DNA of 59,588 bases from Bacteriovoracaceae bacterium (GCA_013141065.1 JABFRR010000004.1:1-59588); one strand, 5' to 3'; shown: positions 25,100 to 34,125, numbered from the stretch's first letter. Notes: generated by a model from the letters alone, not told the origin. A program made the numbers and translations.

Positions 25100-25885
25100 T
25101 TACTGACAAACTTGAATTTTAACACCGTGATTACAAGTATATTTCGCTTGAGTTTCTTTTAGTGATTTAAACTCTGCTTCTGCTTGGTTTCTTCCACGTG
25201 CACCCATAATATAACGTGTGTCAATTTTTCCTGAGTAATCTAGGCAACCAGACACACAATAATTTGTCTCAATTGTAGATCTGATTTCTTCAGTTTTTAC
25301 AATTCCTACACCATGGTTGCATGAGAAGTCTTTACTCGTTTGAATTTGAATTTGAGCATTTGATTCTGCTTCAATTGGAAAGAGTCCGAATGCACTACCT
25401 AGGTATCGAGTATCCAATGAACCATTGTATGCTTTACAAGCGGCGTAGCTGAAGTAACCAGGAGTTGGTCTTGGACCTCTCAAGTCATCTAATTGTCTTC
25501 TCAGGTCATTATTAGTTGCTTGTAAACTATAATTTTCATCTTGAAGTCTACGGGCATCACTTGAGGCGCGACCTAGTTCTATTGATAGTCTTGTATTGTC
25601 ATCAGTTAAGCGAACTGAGTCTCTTCTTAGACTGTCATTTTCTAATCTTAAATTTTGGTTTTCGCGTTCAATTCTTCCATTGTCTCTACCTGGACCTTGA
25701 GGACGAGAAACTTGGCACTGGTTAAGTTGCAATTTTAGATCATTGATAGTTGTTTCAGCGTTATGAAGTGTTTTAATACACTGAGTAAGGTCCATTCTAT
25801 TGCCTGGAATAATGATGTCTCTTTCTCTAGCAAAAGCTCCTTGTGTTGAAAGAACAGCTAAGCCCAATAGTAATAAATTTTTCAT
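25100..25885 (-). CDS. Secreted coiled-coil protein with paired C-terminal repeats
   Basis: I chose ATG 25885 (AGGAGA at 6 bases), giving 261 residues with a signal ending in AFA. Residues 30-140 form a coiled coil with heptad-like ENQNLRLENDSL, RRDSVRLTDDNTRLS and DENYSLQATNNDLRRQLDDL. Two similar C-terminal modules follow (YAACKAYNGSLDTRYLGSA with SCNHGVGI; SGCLDYSGKIDTRYIMGA with TCNHGVKI), each with two Cys. This looks like a duplicated small disulfide domain on a rod. No named family is recognised. It is tail-to-tail with mscL with no gap. Confidence 0.65.
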   Translation of the reverse strand: MKNLLLLGLAVLSTQGAFARERDIIIPGNRMDLTQCIKTLHNAETTINDLKLQLNQCQVSRPQGPGRDNGRIERENQNLRLENDSLRRDSVRLTDDNTRLSIELGRASSDARRLQDENYSLQATNNDLRRQLDDLRGPRPTPGYFSYAACKAYNGSLDTRYLGSAFGLFPIEAESNAQIQIQTSKDFSCNHGVGIVKTEEIRSTIETNYCVSGCLDYSGKIDTRYIMGARGRNQAEAEFKSLKETQAKYTCNHGVKIQVCQ

Positions 25886-25975
25886 CGAAATCTCCTGTGT
25901 GTTGTGCGAATGCAACACAATACCCAAAAGTCGAGTATGAATATAGTGATGCTGTAAAAATTATAAAGTAAAAAT

Positions 25976-27706
25976 GTAAGTTTCCAAAATCTTGTGGATT
26001 TTAGGGCCATGTGCCTTGGCCTTAAATTTCGGATGGTTTATCATCCTATTCATGGATTTCAGTAAAATACTCGATTATGTCACCCCCCAAGGCCTGAAGG
26101 ATATTATTAAAAATCTTCAAGGACGTAATGCCGAGTTGGTTGATGAAAATGAAGATCTTTTCAGCGAATCAGAAAAAAATAAAAAAAGAATTCAAGAACT
26201 AGAAGACCAAATCAGAATTCTGAAAGGGGAAAAGCCAATTCCTAAGTTTAAAGAACCTAAAGACTTAACCTCTGACGAAAATAAAAACAAAAAAAAAGAT
26301 AAAAATAAATCTCCTCGCTCACCACGTCGTAAGAAAATTAACTTAAAAATTGATGAGACAGTTGATTTAAAAGTCGATCGATCTAAACTTCCTGCGGGGG
26401 CAATTCATAATGGTTATCGCCAGATTACAATTCAAGAAATTCTTTTTGAACGTCATAATATTTGTTTTAATATCGAAAGATTTATTGATCCAAAGACTGG
26501 CAAAATAATTGAAGCTGTTATTCCAGCTCAATATAAAGATCATGAATATGGACCTACTCTGCGTAGCTTTATAGTTGCTCAGTACTTTGAAAGTGATAGC
26601 ACTCATTCGAAAATTAAAGCATCACTAGAGAGCATCGATATTGATATTTCTAAGTCTCAGATTAATAATATTTTATTAAACTCATCTTCGGAGTTTAAAA
26701 ATGAACTCGTTGAACTTCGTGAAGCTGCTTTAGAAAAAGAAAAATGGCAGCAAATTGATGATACCTCATGGAAGATTTTAAAGAAAACTTCAGTTTATAC
26801 TATAGTGACGGGTAATAGTTATTTTACACAGTTTGCAACTGTCTTAAGTAAGTCACGTCATTCAGTTATTTACGCCTTAACCGGAAAAAAAGAACCGAAA
26901 TACAAGTTAAATGAACTGGCAATCGACTATGCATCTGGTGTTAGAAATTCCTTGAAGTTAAAGATGTTTTTGTATGGAAAAAAATCAGACAAACTATACA
27001 ATCAGATAGAATTAAAGCAACTTTTTGAAACCGATGAGTTTAAAGAGCTTCCTAAAGCAAGTTTAAGGGACATTAGAACGGGCATGTATTTAGCTGCATT
27101 TCGAGAGGGAGTATTTGGGTATAATGGGGAGGCATTAATGTCAGACGATGCACCTCAGTTTGATTATATTTTTATAACACATGCTCTTTGCTGGATTCAC
27201 GAGATGAGGCACTATAAATTAATTGAAACAAAGTATCCTGAAAATGCAATTAGATTAAATAATTTCATCTCACGTTGTTGGACTTTCTATAGGATTATTA
27301 AAATATCTCAAAAGAACTTAACAGAGAAGAGATCGAGATTAGTATTAAATATTTTCAATCTTCTTTTTGGAAATGAAGGGAGAACTGGATTTAAGTTATT
27401 AGACAAGCAACGTAACCTAAGTTTTTTAAAGGCAGAAAAACTATTAGCGCCTCTTTGGAATAGAAATCTTCCACTACATAACAATGGTTCAGAATTAGAT
27501 GTTAGAGGAAAAGTTATTAAAAGAAAAATTTCTCTTTTTAACAAGTCCCAGAGAGGAGCTGATGCCTGGGACTTATATTTGGGTCTTTCTGAGAGTTGCC
27601 GAAAATTAAAAGTAAATTTTTACCAAAAAGTCTTAAAAACCTTCAATAAAATACCTACCCAGTCTTTAGGATCAATGGTCTATTCCACTTGATTTTGCAA
27701 ACTTAC
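25976..27706 (+). mobile_element. IS66-type insertion sequence
   Basis: Inverted repeats start GTAAGTTT at 25976 and, on minus, GTAAGTTT at 27706. Over 23 bases they match except for three or four positions (GTAAGTTT-CAAAATC--GTGGA). GTAA ends are usual for IS66. One transposase gene fills the 1731-bp element. The 8-base flanks (25968-25975 and 27707-27714) do not match, so no target duplication is visible. Confidence 0.75.
26052..27692 (+). CDS. IS66-family transposase, coiled-coil N-terminus
   Basis: From ATG 26052 the product is 546 residues. An N-terminal coiled coil (KDIIKNLQGRNAELVDENED, EKNKKRIQELEDQIRIL) and Lys-rich linker precede the catalytic part: QQIDDTSWK holds the first Asp, MSDDAPQFDYIF and ITHALCWIHEMRHYK follow, and the end LPLHNNGSELDVRGKVIKRK holds the late catalytic residue. 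It is intact, so the element could still move. It differs from the IS66 transposase at 50924-52348. Confidence 0.8.
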   Translation: MDFSKILDYVTPQGLKDIIKNLQGRNAELVDENEDLFSESEKNKKRIQELEDQIRILKGEKPIPKFKEPKDLTSDENKNKKKDKNKSPRSPRRKKINLKIDETVDLKVDRSKLPAGAIHNGYRQITIQEILFERHNICFNIERFIDPKTGKIIEAVIPAQYKDHEYGPTLRSFIVAQYFESDSTHSKIKASLESIDIDISKSQINNILLNSSSEFKNELVELREAALEKEKWQQIDDTSWKILKKTSVYTIVTGNSYFTQFATVLSKSRHSVIYALTGKKEPKYKLNELAIDYASGVRNSLKLKMFLYGKKSDKLYNQIELKQLFETDEFKELPKASLRDIRTGMYLAAFREGVFGYNGEALMSDDAPQFDYIFITHALCWIHEMRHYKLIETKYPENAIRLNNFISRCWTFYRIIKISQKNLTEKRSRLVLNIFNLLFGNEGRTGFKLLDKQRNLSFLKAEKLLAPLWNRNLPLHNNGSELDVRGKVIKRKISLFNKSQRGADAWDLYLGLSESCRKLKVNFYQKVLKTFNKIPTQSLGSMVYST

Positions 27707-27741
27707 CAAAGATACTAAGTAATTTTTTCGGAAGAAAAAAA

Positions 27742-27915
27742 ATGACTAATAGTGATTTGAATAAAAATCCGAAGTCCCAAGAAAGTGATTACCACAGTGG
27801 TTATTATTCTGATTTTGATCGCCGAGCTTTTAGTCATGACTCTGATAAGTCACCTAAAGAAACCTTCACGCGTCCTAGTGTTTCCAATGACAATACCCAA
27901 GGAGACGGTATGTAA
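27742..27915 (+). CDS. Small hydrophilic ORF in frame upstream of superoxide dismutase
   Basis: ATG 27742 after GGAAG gives 57 residues, rich in Ser, Asp and Asn (MTNSDLNKNPKSQESDYHSG and SPKETFTRPSVSNDNTQGDG), with no domain. It ends GGT ATG TAA in the same frame as the dismutase. AAGGAG (27900-27905) precedes the final ATG, so part of this frame may just be the dismutase leader. Low certainty that it is a real gene. Confidence 0.35.
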   Translation: MTNSDLNKNPKSQESDYHSGYYSDFDRRAFSHDSDKSPKETFTRPSVSNDNTQGDGM

Positions 27916-27954
27916 AACTTAGTCAATCTTAGATATCCATTTTCCCTTCCAGAA

Positions 27955-28560
27955 TTGAATTTTTCCTATGAGTCTCTTGAACCCTATATGGATGCAAAAA
28001 CAGTAGACATTCATTACAACAAACATCACTTGGGTTATGTGAAAAAATTAAATGATAGTATTAAAGAATTCCCAGAACTGCATAATAAAACTCTTGAAGA
28101 ACTTTTAACGAATGTTGAAAAATTACCTAAAGAGCTTCAAGAAATTGTTCTCCACCAAGGAGGTGGACATGTTAATCATAGCTTATTTTGGAGTGTCTTA
28201 AAACCAGCTCCAATGAGTGAGCCGGCAGGCGAATTAGCTGTGGCCATAAAAAATGATTTTAAATCCTTTGAAAATTTCAGGATTGAGTTTACCCAAGCAG
28301 TTGAAGCTGTATTTGCTTCAGGATGGGTCGCTCTGTTTGCTGATCCGAACTTTAATGGAAAATTATCGATTAAAACCTTAAAAAACCATGAAAGTATTTA
28401 CAGCGTGAGAGGCCCTGGTAATTATCCATTGAAGGCGATATTGATTTGTGACGTTTGGGAACATTCTTATTATCTCAACTACCAAAATAGGCGCAATGAC
28501 TATGTTGCTGCCTTTTGGAATTTAGTCAATTGGCAGCAAGTTGAATCACTCTTTAAGTAA
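27955..28560 (+). CDS. Iron/manganese superoxide dismutase
   Basis: The protein shows all four metal ligands of Fe/Mn-SOD: the first His in DIHYNKHHLGYV, the second in HVNHSLFW, then Asp and His in CDVWEHSYYLNY. About 201 residues are readable from TTG 27955. The usual N-terminal strand (FSLPELNFSYESLEPY) begins before that, but there is no in-frame ATG or GTG after the TAA at 27913-27915. The best ribosome-binding site (AAGGAG, 27900) points to ATG 27910, whose next codon is that TAA. The gene is therefore either started at TTG, read through, or recently broken. Confidence 0.8.
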   Translation: MNFSYESLEPYMDAKTVDIHYNKHHLGYVKKLNDSIKEFPELHNKTLEELLTNVEKLPKELQEIVLHQGGGHVNHSLFWSVLKPAPMSEPAGELAVAIKNDFKSFENFRIEFTQAVEAVFASGWVALFADPNFNGKLSIKTLKNHESIYSVRGPGNYPLKAILICDVWEHSYYLNYQNRRNDYVAAFWNLVNWQQVESLFK

Positions 28561-28574
28561 TTCAAGAAATACTT

Positions 28575-29678
28575 TTAGTAGCTTTTAAGTTCTTTAGGGA
28601 GAGTCATAATTATAAGTTGATTAGGTTTACTCACAAGGGGAGTTTGCCCCGTTTTTAAGTCTGTTTCACCCATAATTTGAAAATCATTATCGAATACAAA
28701 AGCAATTTGATTGTCATTAATTATACTGAGACCTTCGATTTTTTCTTGATCACGAAGTGGGGTTTCATTCAAGCTGGTGATAAAAACTTTTTTGACAATT
28801 TGATCAGATTCTCCAAGAGTAATTTTAAATAAATCCTTTTGGCTCTTGGGCCCGACTTCACCGTTTTGTTCAAGTACCACTATCTGATTTTTTGTTAGGG
28901 CAATGGCATCGCCAATTTTGGTATTTCCACTATTGAATGGATAAAAATACTCTGCACTTGTTTTAAGTGTATCTAAGTCTACTTCTGCAATTCGGACAAA
29001 TTCTTCACCAGGTAGTGGACTTTGTAAAAAACCAAAAATTTTCTGGTCTATTTTTGTGATGGCTTCAAATCCTCTATTGGATTTTTTATCGGCGTAAATT
29101 TTTGGAAGTTCGTTTCCTGGTGTAAATCTTTTTTTCATGACACCATTGGAATCAAAATTAACTAAAGCAGGTGAGTATTCATCAGCTATCCAAAATCCAG
29201 ATTCACCGTCAATTGTTAAGCCCTCACTATCAACGCCCATTGAGTCCACAGAATAAAGCACACCGAAAACATCGACAGGATTTTCTTCTGTTCTTTTATG
29301 GGGAAGGCCAGAAAGTGGCTTGCCATCCATTTTCTTTAAATCTATTTTTGAAACAAAAGACAGCTCCATGGTTTTAGGATCGGCTTTTATGGTGATGATC
29401 GCCGGTGAATACTCTGGCAATAAAAAGGGGCGCTCTAGGCCTTTTGACCAGCCAATTGGTCCTCGGTCCGAGATGACTTGGAAGAAAAAAGCCCCATTTT
29501 TTTCTTCTATAAAATGCAGGCCTGAAAATCCACCAAGTGAAATTTTTTGATTGGAAAAAGTTTCTCCAATAACGGGAGTGTCCTTCATGGTAAATAACAT
29601 GGGGGGAGATGCAACATTTGAGCCCGCACACGAAGATAAAAAGACCAGGACTGATATTAAAAAAATATTTAGTTTCAT
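28575..29678 (-). CDS. Lipoprotein with esterase-like activity of phytase domain
   Basis: The 367-residue protein has lipobox LSSC after a short signal. The mature part shows the phytase-like esterase pattern: LGGFSGLHF, VISDRGPIGW, DSMGVDSEGLTID, SGFWIADEYSPALVNFD and KKSNRGFEAITKI. The fold is a beta-propeller-like secreted enzyme whose substrate is unknown in most genomes. Convergent with the dismutase gene (14 bases apart). Confidence 0.8.
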   Translation of the reverse strand: MKLNIFLISVLVFLSSCAGSNVASPPMLFTMKDTPVIGETFSNQKISLGGFSGLHFIEEKNGAFFFQVISDRGPIGWSKGLERPFLLPEYSPAIITIKADPKTMELSFVSKIDLKKMDGKPLSGLPHKRTEENPVDVFGVLYSVDSMGVDSEGLTIDGESGFWIADEYSPALVNFDSNGVMKKRFTPGNELPKIYADKKSNRGFEAITKIDQKIFGFLQSPLPGEEFVRIAEVDLDTLKTSAEYFYPFNSGNTKIGDAIALTKNQIVVLEQNGEVGPKSQKDLFKITLGESDQIVKKVFITSLNETPLRDQEKIEGLSIINDNQIAFVFDNDFQIMGETDLKTGQTPLVSKPNQLIIMTLPKELKSY

Positions 29679-29764
29679 TTTACTCTCATGACAAATTTAA
29701 CTTTGAGGACTAACGATATATGAAAGAATCTCTTTTTAAAAGCCATGGTTTAAAAGAGGGATTC

Positions 29765-29795
29765 GCCCCTATGATTTTTTATAGGGGCATTTTTT
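29765..29795 (+). terminator. Terminator-like hairpin upstream of parA
   Basis: GCCCCTAT (29765-29772) pairs with ATAGGGGC (29781-29788), and a T-rich tract follows (29790-29795). It has no plus-strand gene before it except a possible 38-residue leader ORF at 29720, so it may be an attenuator of parA or a relic. Confidence 0.6.
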
Positions 29796-29861
29796 CTTTG
29801 ACATCTTATTGCATTACAATCAAAATTTTAAATTGAGTGTTAATAAAAACAGGAGTGATTC

Positions 29862-30635
29862 ATGGAAGTTATCACGATCGGCAATAACAAGGGTGGCGTT
29901 GGTAAAACAATGCAGTGCTACCAACTTGCTTGTTACTTGGCGAACAAAGGTCATAAAGTTCTCGTTATCGATCTCGATTCTCAAGCAAATTTAAGTTCAA
30001 CATTTGGTGTCCAAATTCAAAGAACATTAGTTCCAGAATGGCTCATTGGCGATGTTGGAATTGAAGATGTAATCGTTTCACCAGAAATGACCGGTAAACT
30101 TTATAAAAATATTAAGCTCATTCCGGCCAGTCGACATTTATCAAATCTCTCTAAACTCCTCATTTTATCTGAAGGAGAAATTAGAAAGGAGGCTGGCAGA
30201 AAAGAACGCCTTTTAAGAAAACGCTTGATTGATGCCAAGTTAGAATTTGATTATGTCATAATTGATACACCTCCAATGTTGGGTGATGAGCTCATTATGT
30301 CTTTGGTCGCATCAAATCGCGTTTTAATTCCCACTCAAGCGCAAGATTACTCAATTGATGGTCTTGAAGAATTAATGGATACTTTTGAAATTATCAAAGA
30401 AACGGAAAATCCAAGTTTAGAATTTTCAATTGTTCCTTCAATGGTTAATCCTAGAAGAAAAATTGAAAAGGTGAGAATGGAAGAGCTTTCACAATCTTTT
30501 AACATCACACCGATGATTAGAAACATGGTTCAAATGCAGGAATCTATCTCAATGAGAAGACCAGTTTGTATTATGGGAGCTAAGTCTGCTGGAAGGCGTG
30601 ATTATGAAGAGCTTTGGAAGTCGTTAAACTTATAA
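29862..30635 (+). CDS. ParA-family partition ATPase
   Basis: The 257-residue protein starts at ATG 29862 behind AGGAG. It has the deviant Walker A KGGVGKT at residues 10-16, Walker A' LVIDLDSQANLS and the Walker B-type IDTPPMLGDEL. It binds nonspecific DNA with ATP and drives chromosome or replicon segregation with ParB, encoded 43 bases downstream. No HTH is present, so it is a type Ib/chromosomal-like form that does not repress its own gene. Confidence 0.88.
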   Translation: MEVITIGNNKGGVGKTMQCYQLACYLANKGHKVLVIDLDSQANLSSTFGVQIQRTLVPEWLIGDVGIEDVIVSPEMTGKLYKNIKLIPASRHLSNLSKLLILSEGEIRKEAGRKERLLRKRLIDAKLEFDYVIIDTPPMLGDELIMSLVASNRVLIPTQAQDYSIDGLEELMDTFEIIKETENPSLEFSIVPSMVNPRRKIEKVRMEELSQSFNITPMIRNMVQMQESISMRRPVCIMGAKSAGRRDYEELWKSLNL

Positions 30636-30678
30636 TTATAATAAAAATTAGTTTCCTCAAGGATGTGGAGAATAAAAT

Positions 30679-31560
30679 ATGTCGAAGACATTTGCCGCCC
30701 GTGTATCTAAAAAAGAAAGAACAACTTTAGACCTATCAGAAAAAGTAGGCAGAGAAGTCTTTAAAGCTTCAGATGATCGTTTACTTCAGGGAGCAAAGCT
30801 CACTGAAATTCAAATGAAAGAAATAGTCGTTAAAGAACAAGTAAGAACGAAGTTTAATGACGATTCAATTAAAGATCTTGCAAAAAATATTGAACTCAAT
30901 GGACTGATTCAGCCACTAGTTTTACACCAAGATAAAAATGGTAAGTTCCGTTTGATTTGTGGTGAAAGACGCTATCGTGCTTTATCCTTTAATAAGGCCA
31001 TAAGTGCACCTTGTTTTGTTTTAGAAAATAAAACAGAAGAAGAATTAATGGCAATTCAGTTTTCTGAAAACTCATCGAGAGAAGAATTACATTATGTCGA
31101 TAAAGCAGATGGGATTTTAAACTATCAAATTGCCACTGAAGCTAGTGAGAGAAAAATTCAAGCAGCACTAGGGATCTCAAAGTCAGAAGTGCATCGCTCA
31201 CTTTTGATTGCTAAAATGCCAAAGTCACTCAAAGAAGTAGCTAAAAAATATGATGTTGAAAAGTATGTTTTGCTGGAGTGGGATGCTCTATCAAAGGGAA
31301 CTTTAAAAACTGATGTCGAAAAAAAGATTCTCGACGGTAAAATCACTAAAAGATCTGAGCTCGCGAGTCTTATAAGTTCTGGTGGATTACTCAAGGCCGG
31401 TAAAAAGCTGACGGATAAACCGACGCTACCAAAAGGGATGAGTGCCAATGCCTTTTTAAAGGCCATGACTTCAAAATCAAAAGACTTAAATCTTGACAAA
31501 AAAACTCAAGAATTACTTCGTACATTAGTTGAAGAAACTAAAGAAATGATGGATCAATAA
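30679..31560 (+). CDS. ParB/Spo0J-family partition protein
   Basis: The 293-residue protein has the ParB/Srx CTPase domain with GERRYRA at 95-101, ENSSREELHYVDKADG, and an HTH (ASERKIQAALGISKSEVHRS, about 155-175). It clamps on parS DNA and stimulates ParA. I found no good TGTTTCACGTGAAACA-like parS in the window, so the site is elsewhere or different. It is in an operon with parA. Confidence 0.85.
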   Translation: MSKTFAARVSKKERTTLDLSEKVGREVFKASDDRLLQGAKLTEIQMKEIVVKEQVRTKFNDDSIKDLAKNIELNGLIQPLVLHQDKNGKFRLICGERRYRALSFNKAISAPCFVLENKTEEELMAIQFSENSSREELHYVDKADGILNYQIATEASERKIQAALGISKSEVHRSLLIAKMPKSLKEVAKKYDVEKYVLLEWDALSKGTLKTDVEKKILDGKITKRSELASLISSGGLLKAGKKLTDKPTLPKGMSANAFLKAMTSKSKDLNLDKKTQELLRTLVEETKEMMDQ

Positions 31561-31569
31561 TCACTTAAT

Positions 31570-31604
31570 CACAGGGACAAAAGCATCATTGCTTTATCCC
31601 TGTG
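31570..31604 (+). terminator. Terminator after parB
   Basis: CACAGGGA plus AAAGC pairs with GCTTT plus TCCCTGTG around ATCATT (31570-31604). The T tract after it is short (TTCTTATC). It lies 9 bases beyond the parB stop. Confidence 0.65.
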
Positions 31605-31677
31605 TTCTTATCAGGTAACTTGTTCCCAGTTATCAAAAAATCAATTTCACTTTTTTGTTTTATGGCAAAATAAAGTG

Positions 31678-33096
31678 ATGAGATTTTACTCAATATTTAT
31701 TTTTCTCTTCTTAATTTCATCTTGTGCCTTTAATAGTCATCAAGTCACAACGATTGAGCGCTCAGTCGCTTCATCTCAAGAAGCGAGCTGTGTTGACCTC
31801 GCAAAAAATCTAATATCTCCAACTCAAAAACATAATGTTCAAGTTAGTAAAAAAAGCTTCATAAAATATTATGATGATCTAAACGACACCTTGAGTGGTA
31901 ACTTGTCGACAGTTTTCAGGAGTGAGTGGAAAGCAAAAGAAGATTATGACTTAGGCTCTCAATACATGATTGATGTTCTTAAAGCCTTTGGAGGAGAGTC
32001 CTTAGTTGCAAAATTCTCTCATCTTCGAGGCAAGCAATTTATCGACCGAGTTGTCGATCACTTAAAAGAAATTAGAAAGATCGGAAAAATTTCCATGCGA
32101 GACCCACCAGCACCTAAAGGAAGCTTTGATCGTACTTTTACCTACTATACGAAAGCCTTGACGGACGGAACTGGGGCTAAGCACCAAGTCCGATTGAGAA
32201 CCTATCTTAGAGAAATAGTTCCGTCTGAAATGGTAAATGATCTACCGATTCAAGGTTTTTATAATGGCCAGTATATTGAAATTGTAAAAATTGGTCCCAA
32301 CAAATTTAAATACCGATCAGCGAGTACTTACTCTGAAGCGACCAAGGAGTATTCATCAGACTTGGTGGAAAAAGTAATGAATCTTGAAGGCCTAAAGAAA
32401 GTGATTAATAATCACTTAACTTTTTATGCTTATCCTCACGCAAAGGGATTCAAGTTAGAAGTAAAAACTAGGCCACATGACGAAGTTAATAATAAAAATT
32501 TTGAAAAGCTCTTAGGCAAAAATTATGTTCAGAAATTGAGTGTAGATGTTAATCCAGAAGATATCTTGCTTTTGTTTAAAGATAATAAGACAAAAAATTC
32601 TGACATGATGAGAGAGAATTTAGAACTCTTAAAAGAACGTGTTTCAAATGACCCAAAAAATGCCACTGACAGAATTAATGCCGTCTTTAATCTACTTCTA
32701 GATGCGAACGATTTAGATGCCAATTTTTTTGTGGCCCAGGGAGCGACAGAATACCGTCGTCATGCTTTGGAATTAGAGGTGCCTGACATGATTGATGGCG
32801 CGGTTGTGAGAATTCAAACAACACTAGATTATGATATGGGCGTAAGAAAAAATTACGACAGTGCTGGAAATTTTTTAGATCCTTTTCAATCTCTAGTCAA
32901 TCCACTTACAAGGCCATTTAGTACCGAGGAAGACTTACACATTGAACTTAAGGCTCCAAAAGTCTTGGTTGAAAGAACGGTAAAAGAAAAAGTATCAGAT
33001 GCGCTTCTTTCGCTGTTTGGATTGTTTAACTCTCATCAGGTCACAAATAAAGGTAAGTTTAAGCATATTTCCAACCAAGCGGACATACTTGATTAA
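31678..33096 (+). CDS. Lipoprotein with VTC/CYTH-like pattern
   Basis: The start is ATG 31678 (GTG 31675 is adjacent); 472 residues. Signal and lipobox are FLISSCAF. In the middle and C-terminal regions the paired charged strands of a triphosphate tunnel fold can be recognised: QVRLRTYLRE, GFKLEVKTRPH, RHALELEVPDM and VVRIQTTLDYDMG. They recall VTC-type polyphosphate polymerases and CYTH enzymes, but the protein is exported, so the substrate is unclear. The call rests on pattern only. Confidence 0.5.
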   Translation: MRFYSIFIFLFLISSCAFNSHQVTTIERSVASSQEASCVDLAKNLISPTQKHNVQVSKKSFIKYYDDLNDTLSGNLSTVFRSEWKAKEDYDLGSQYMIDVLKAFGGESLVAKFSHLRGKQFIDRVVDHLKEIRKIGKISMRDPPAPKGSFDRTFTYYTKALTDGTGAKHQVRLRTYLREIVPSEMVNDLPIQGFYNGQYIEIVKIGPNKFKYRSASTYSEATKEYSSDLVEKVMNLEGLKKVINNHLTFYAYPHAKGFKLEVKTRPHDEVNNKNFEKLLGKNYVQKLSVDVNPEDILLLFKDNKTKNSDMMRENLELLKERVSNDPKNATDRINAVFNLLLDANDLDANFFVAQGATEYRRHALELEVPDMIDGAVVRIQTTLDYDMGVRKNYDSAGNFLDPFQSLVNPLTRPFSTEEDLHIELKAPKVLVERTVKEKVSDALLSLFGLFNSHQVTNKGKFKHISNQADILD

Positions 33097-33264
33097 AGCA
33101 CTTAGTTGCTTATAGCTTTCATTATAGTGACTTTTGCCTTGGCCTTGAGTGACTTTTACACACTACTGTCTATTTTTTAGCCACTGCTATTTAGATGGGT
33201 GTATATATTTTATTGAGTGCTACTTAATAACAGCACTTTGTCGGGAGTTCATAATAATTCAACC

Positions 33265-33280
33265 TGGCATGACCTTTGCT
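33265..33280 (+). promoter_or_regulatory. Sigma-54 (-24/-12) promoter
   Basis: TGGCATGACCTTTGCT matches the RpoN consensus TGGCACG-N4-TTGCW with one mismatch, with correct GG-GC spacing. It lies 38 bases before the start of the gene at 33319. Confidence 0.65.
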
Positions 33281-33318
33281 CTAATAATAGAAAGAACTAT
33301 TAATAAAGGCATAAGCTT

Positions 33319-34125
33319 ATGAAAACATTTCAACCATTAACTAAAAAATTTCAATCAAATTGTTTATTTTTTAAACAAGCTCTTGGTTGTTTTTTAATTT
33401 TTAGCACGACATCACTTTCGGCCATAGAGGTGAATTACATTGAAAGGAAACCTGCTTCTATCGAAGAAGAAGTTCTTACAGTCCCGCTAGCGATTGACAC
33501 TTTTTCTAATGAAACTCTTTTTGCAGAAGATGACTCGGGTGTAATGAGAGATTTGAAAGCGACATTACAATCTTGGGATTCGACTGATGAATATGCCAAT
33601 AAGTGGGATTTAAAATCTACGGGATTATTTAATACTCCAGATACAATCGAAAAAAGAAAATTTATTGAAAAAAAGTTATTGCGTTATGTGGATAAAAGAC
33701 TTTCTGGTGAAATGAAAAAAGCGGAGGAAGGTTCTGCTCTTCATAAAGTAAGTAAAGTTGAAAAACAATTACGCCCTAATGCGAGTGTTAATATTTCAAA
33801 AAACTTTGGATTAAAATTTAAAGCAAGAGTCATTCAAGGAAAGGCCACAGTAGAGTTTAAAAACCCTTGGATTGAATGTAATACTGTTGTTTCTGCAGCA
33901 GGTAAAATTCGCGTGATAACTAGAAAAGAGTTTAAAGGATTAGGGACTGCTTCTGGAGCCGAGTACGGTGTAAACGAAGCCCAAATCGTGACTTATGTAG
34001 ATCAACAATTATCCAACAATATTAAAGCTCGCATTTCGTCGACTCAAACAAATAGCTTGGACATTTTTTCAAATGACGCGGATGCTAGGGTTGAAATGTC
34101 AGCAAGTTTTCCTTTCAATCTTTAA
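33319..34125 (+). CDS. Secreted protein of unknown function, sigma-54-controlled
   Basis: The 268-residue protein has an N-terminal signal with a long n-region (NCLFFKQALGCFLIFSTTSL, cleavage near SLSA). The mature part has charged linkers (KRKFIEKKLLRYVDKRLSGE, MKKAEEGSALHKVSKVEKQL) and beta strands at the end (RVITRKEFKGLG, RVEMSASFPFNL). Ending in Leu after Asn, it may form a small barrel or attach to the outer membrane. No family is recognised. The -24/-12 promoter suggests conditional expression. Confidence 0.55.
   Translation: MKTFQPLTKKFQSNCLFFKQALGCFLIFSTTSLSAIEVNYIERKPASIEEEVLTVPLAIDTFSNETLFAEDDSGVMRDLKATLQSWDSTDEYANKWDLKSTGLFNTPDTIEKRKFIEKKLLRYVDKRLSGEMKKAEEGSALHKVSKVEKQLRPNASVNISKNFGLKFKARVIQGKATVEFKNPWIECNTVVSAAGKIRVITRKEFKGLGTASGAEYGVNEAQIVTYVDQQLSNNIKARISSTQTNSLDIFSNDADARVEMSASFPFNL

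Noticed and set aside
29809..29994. 61-residue frame over the parA start
   Set aside because: It is an alternative phase of the parA 5' end.
29679..31680. parS site near parA-parB
   Set aside because: No sequence close to the known 16-bp palindrome was found in this stretch.
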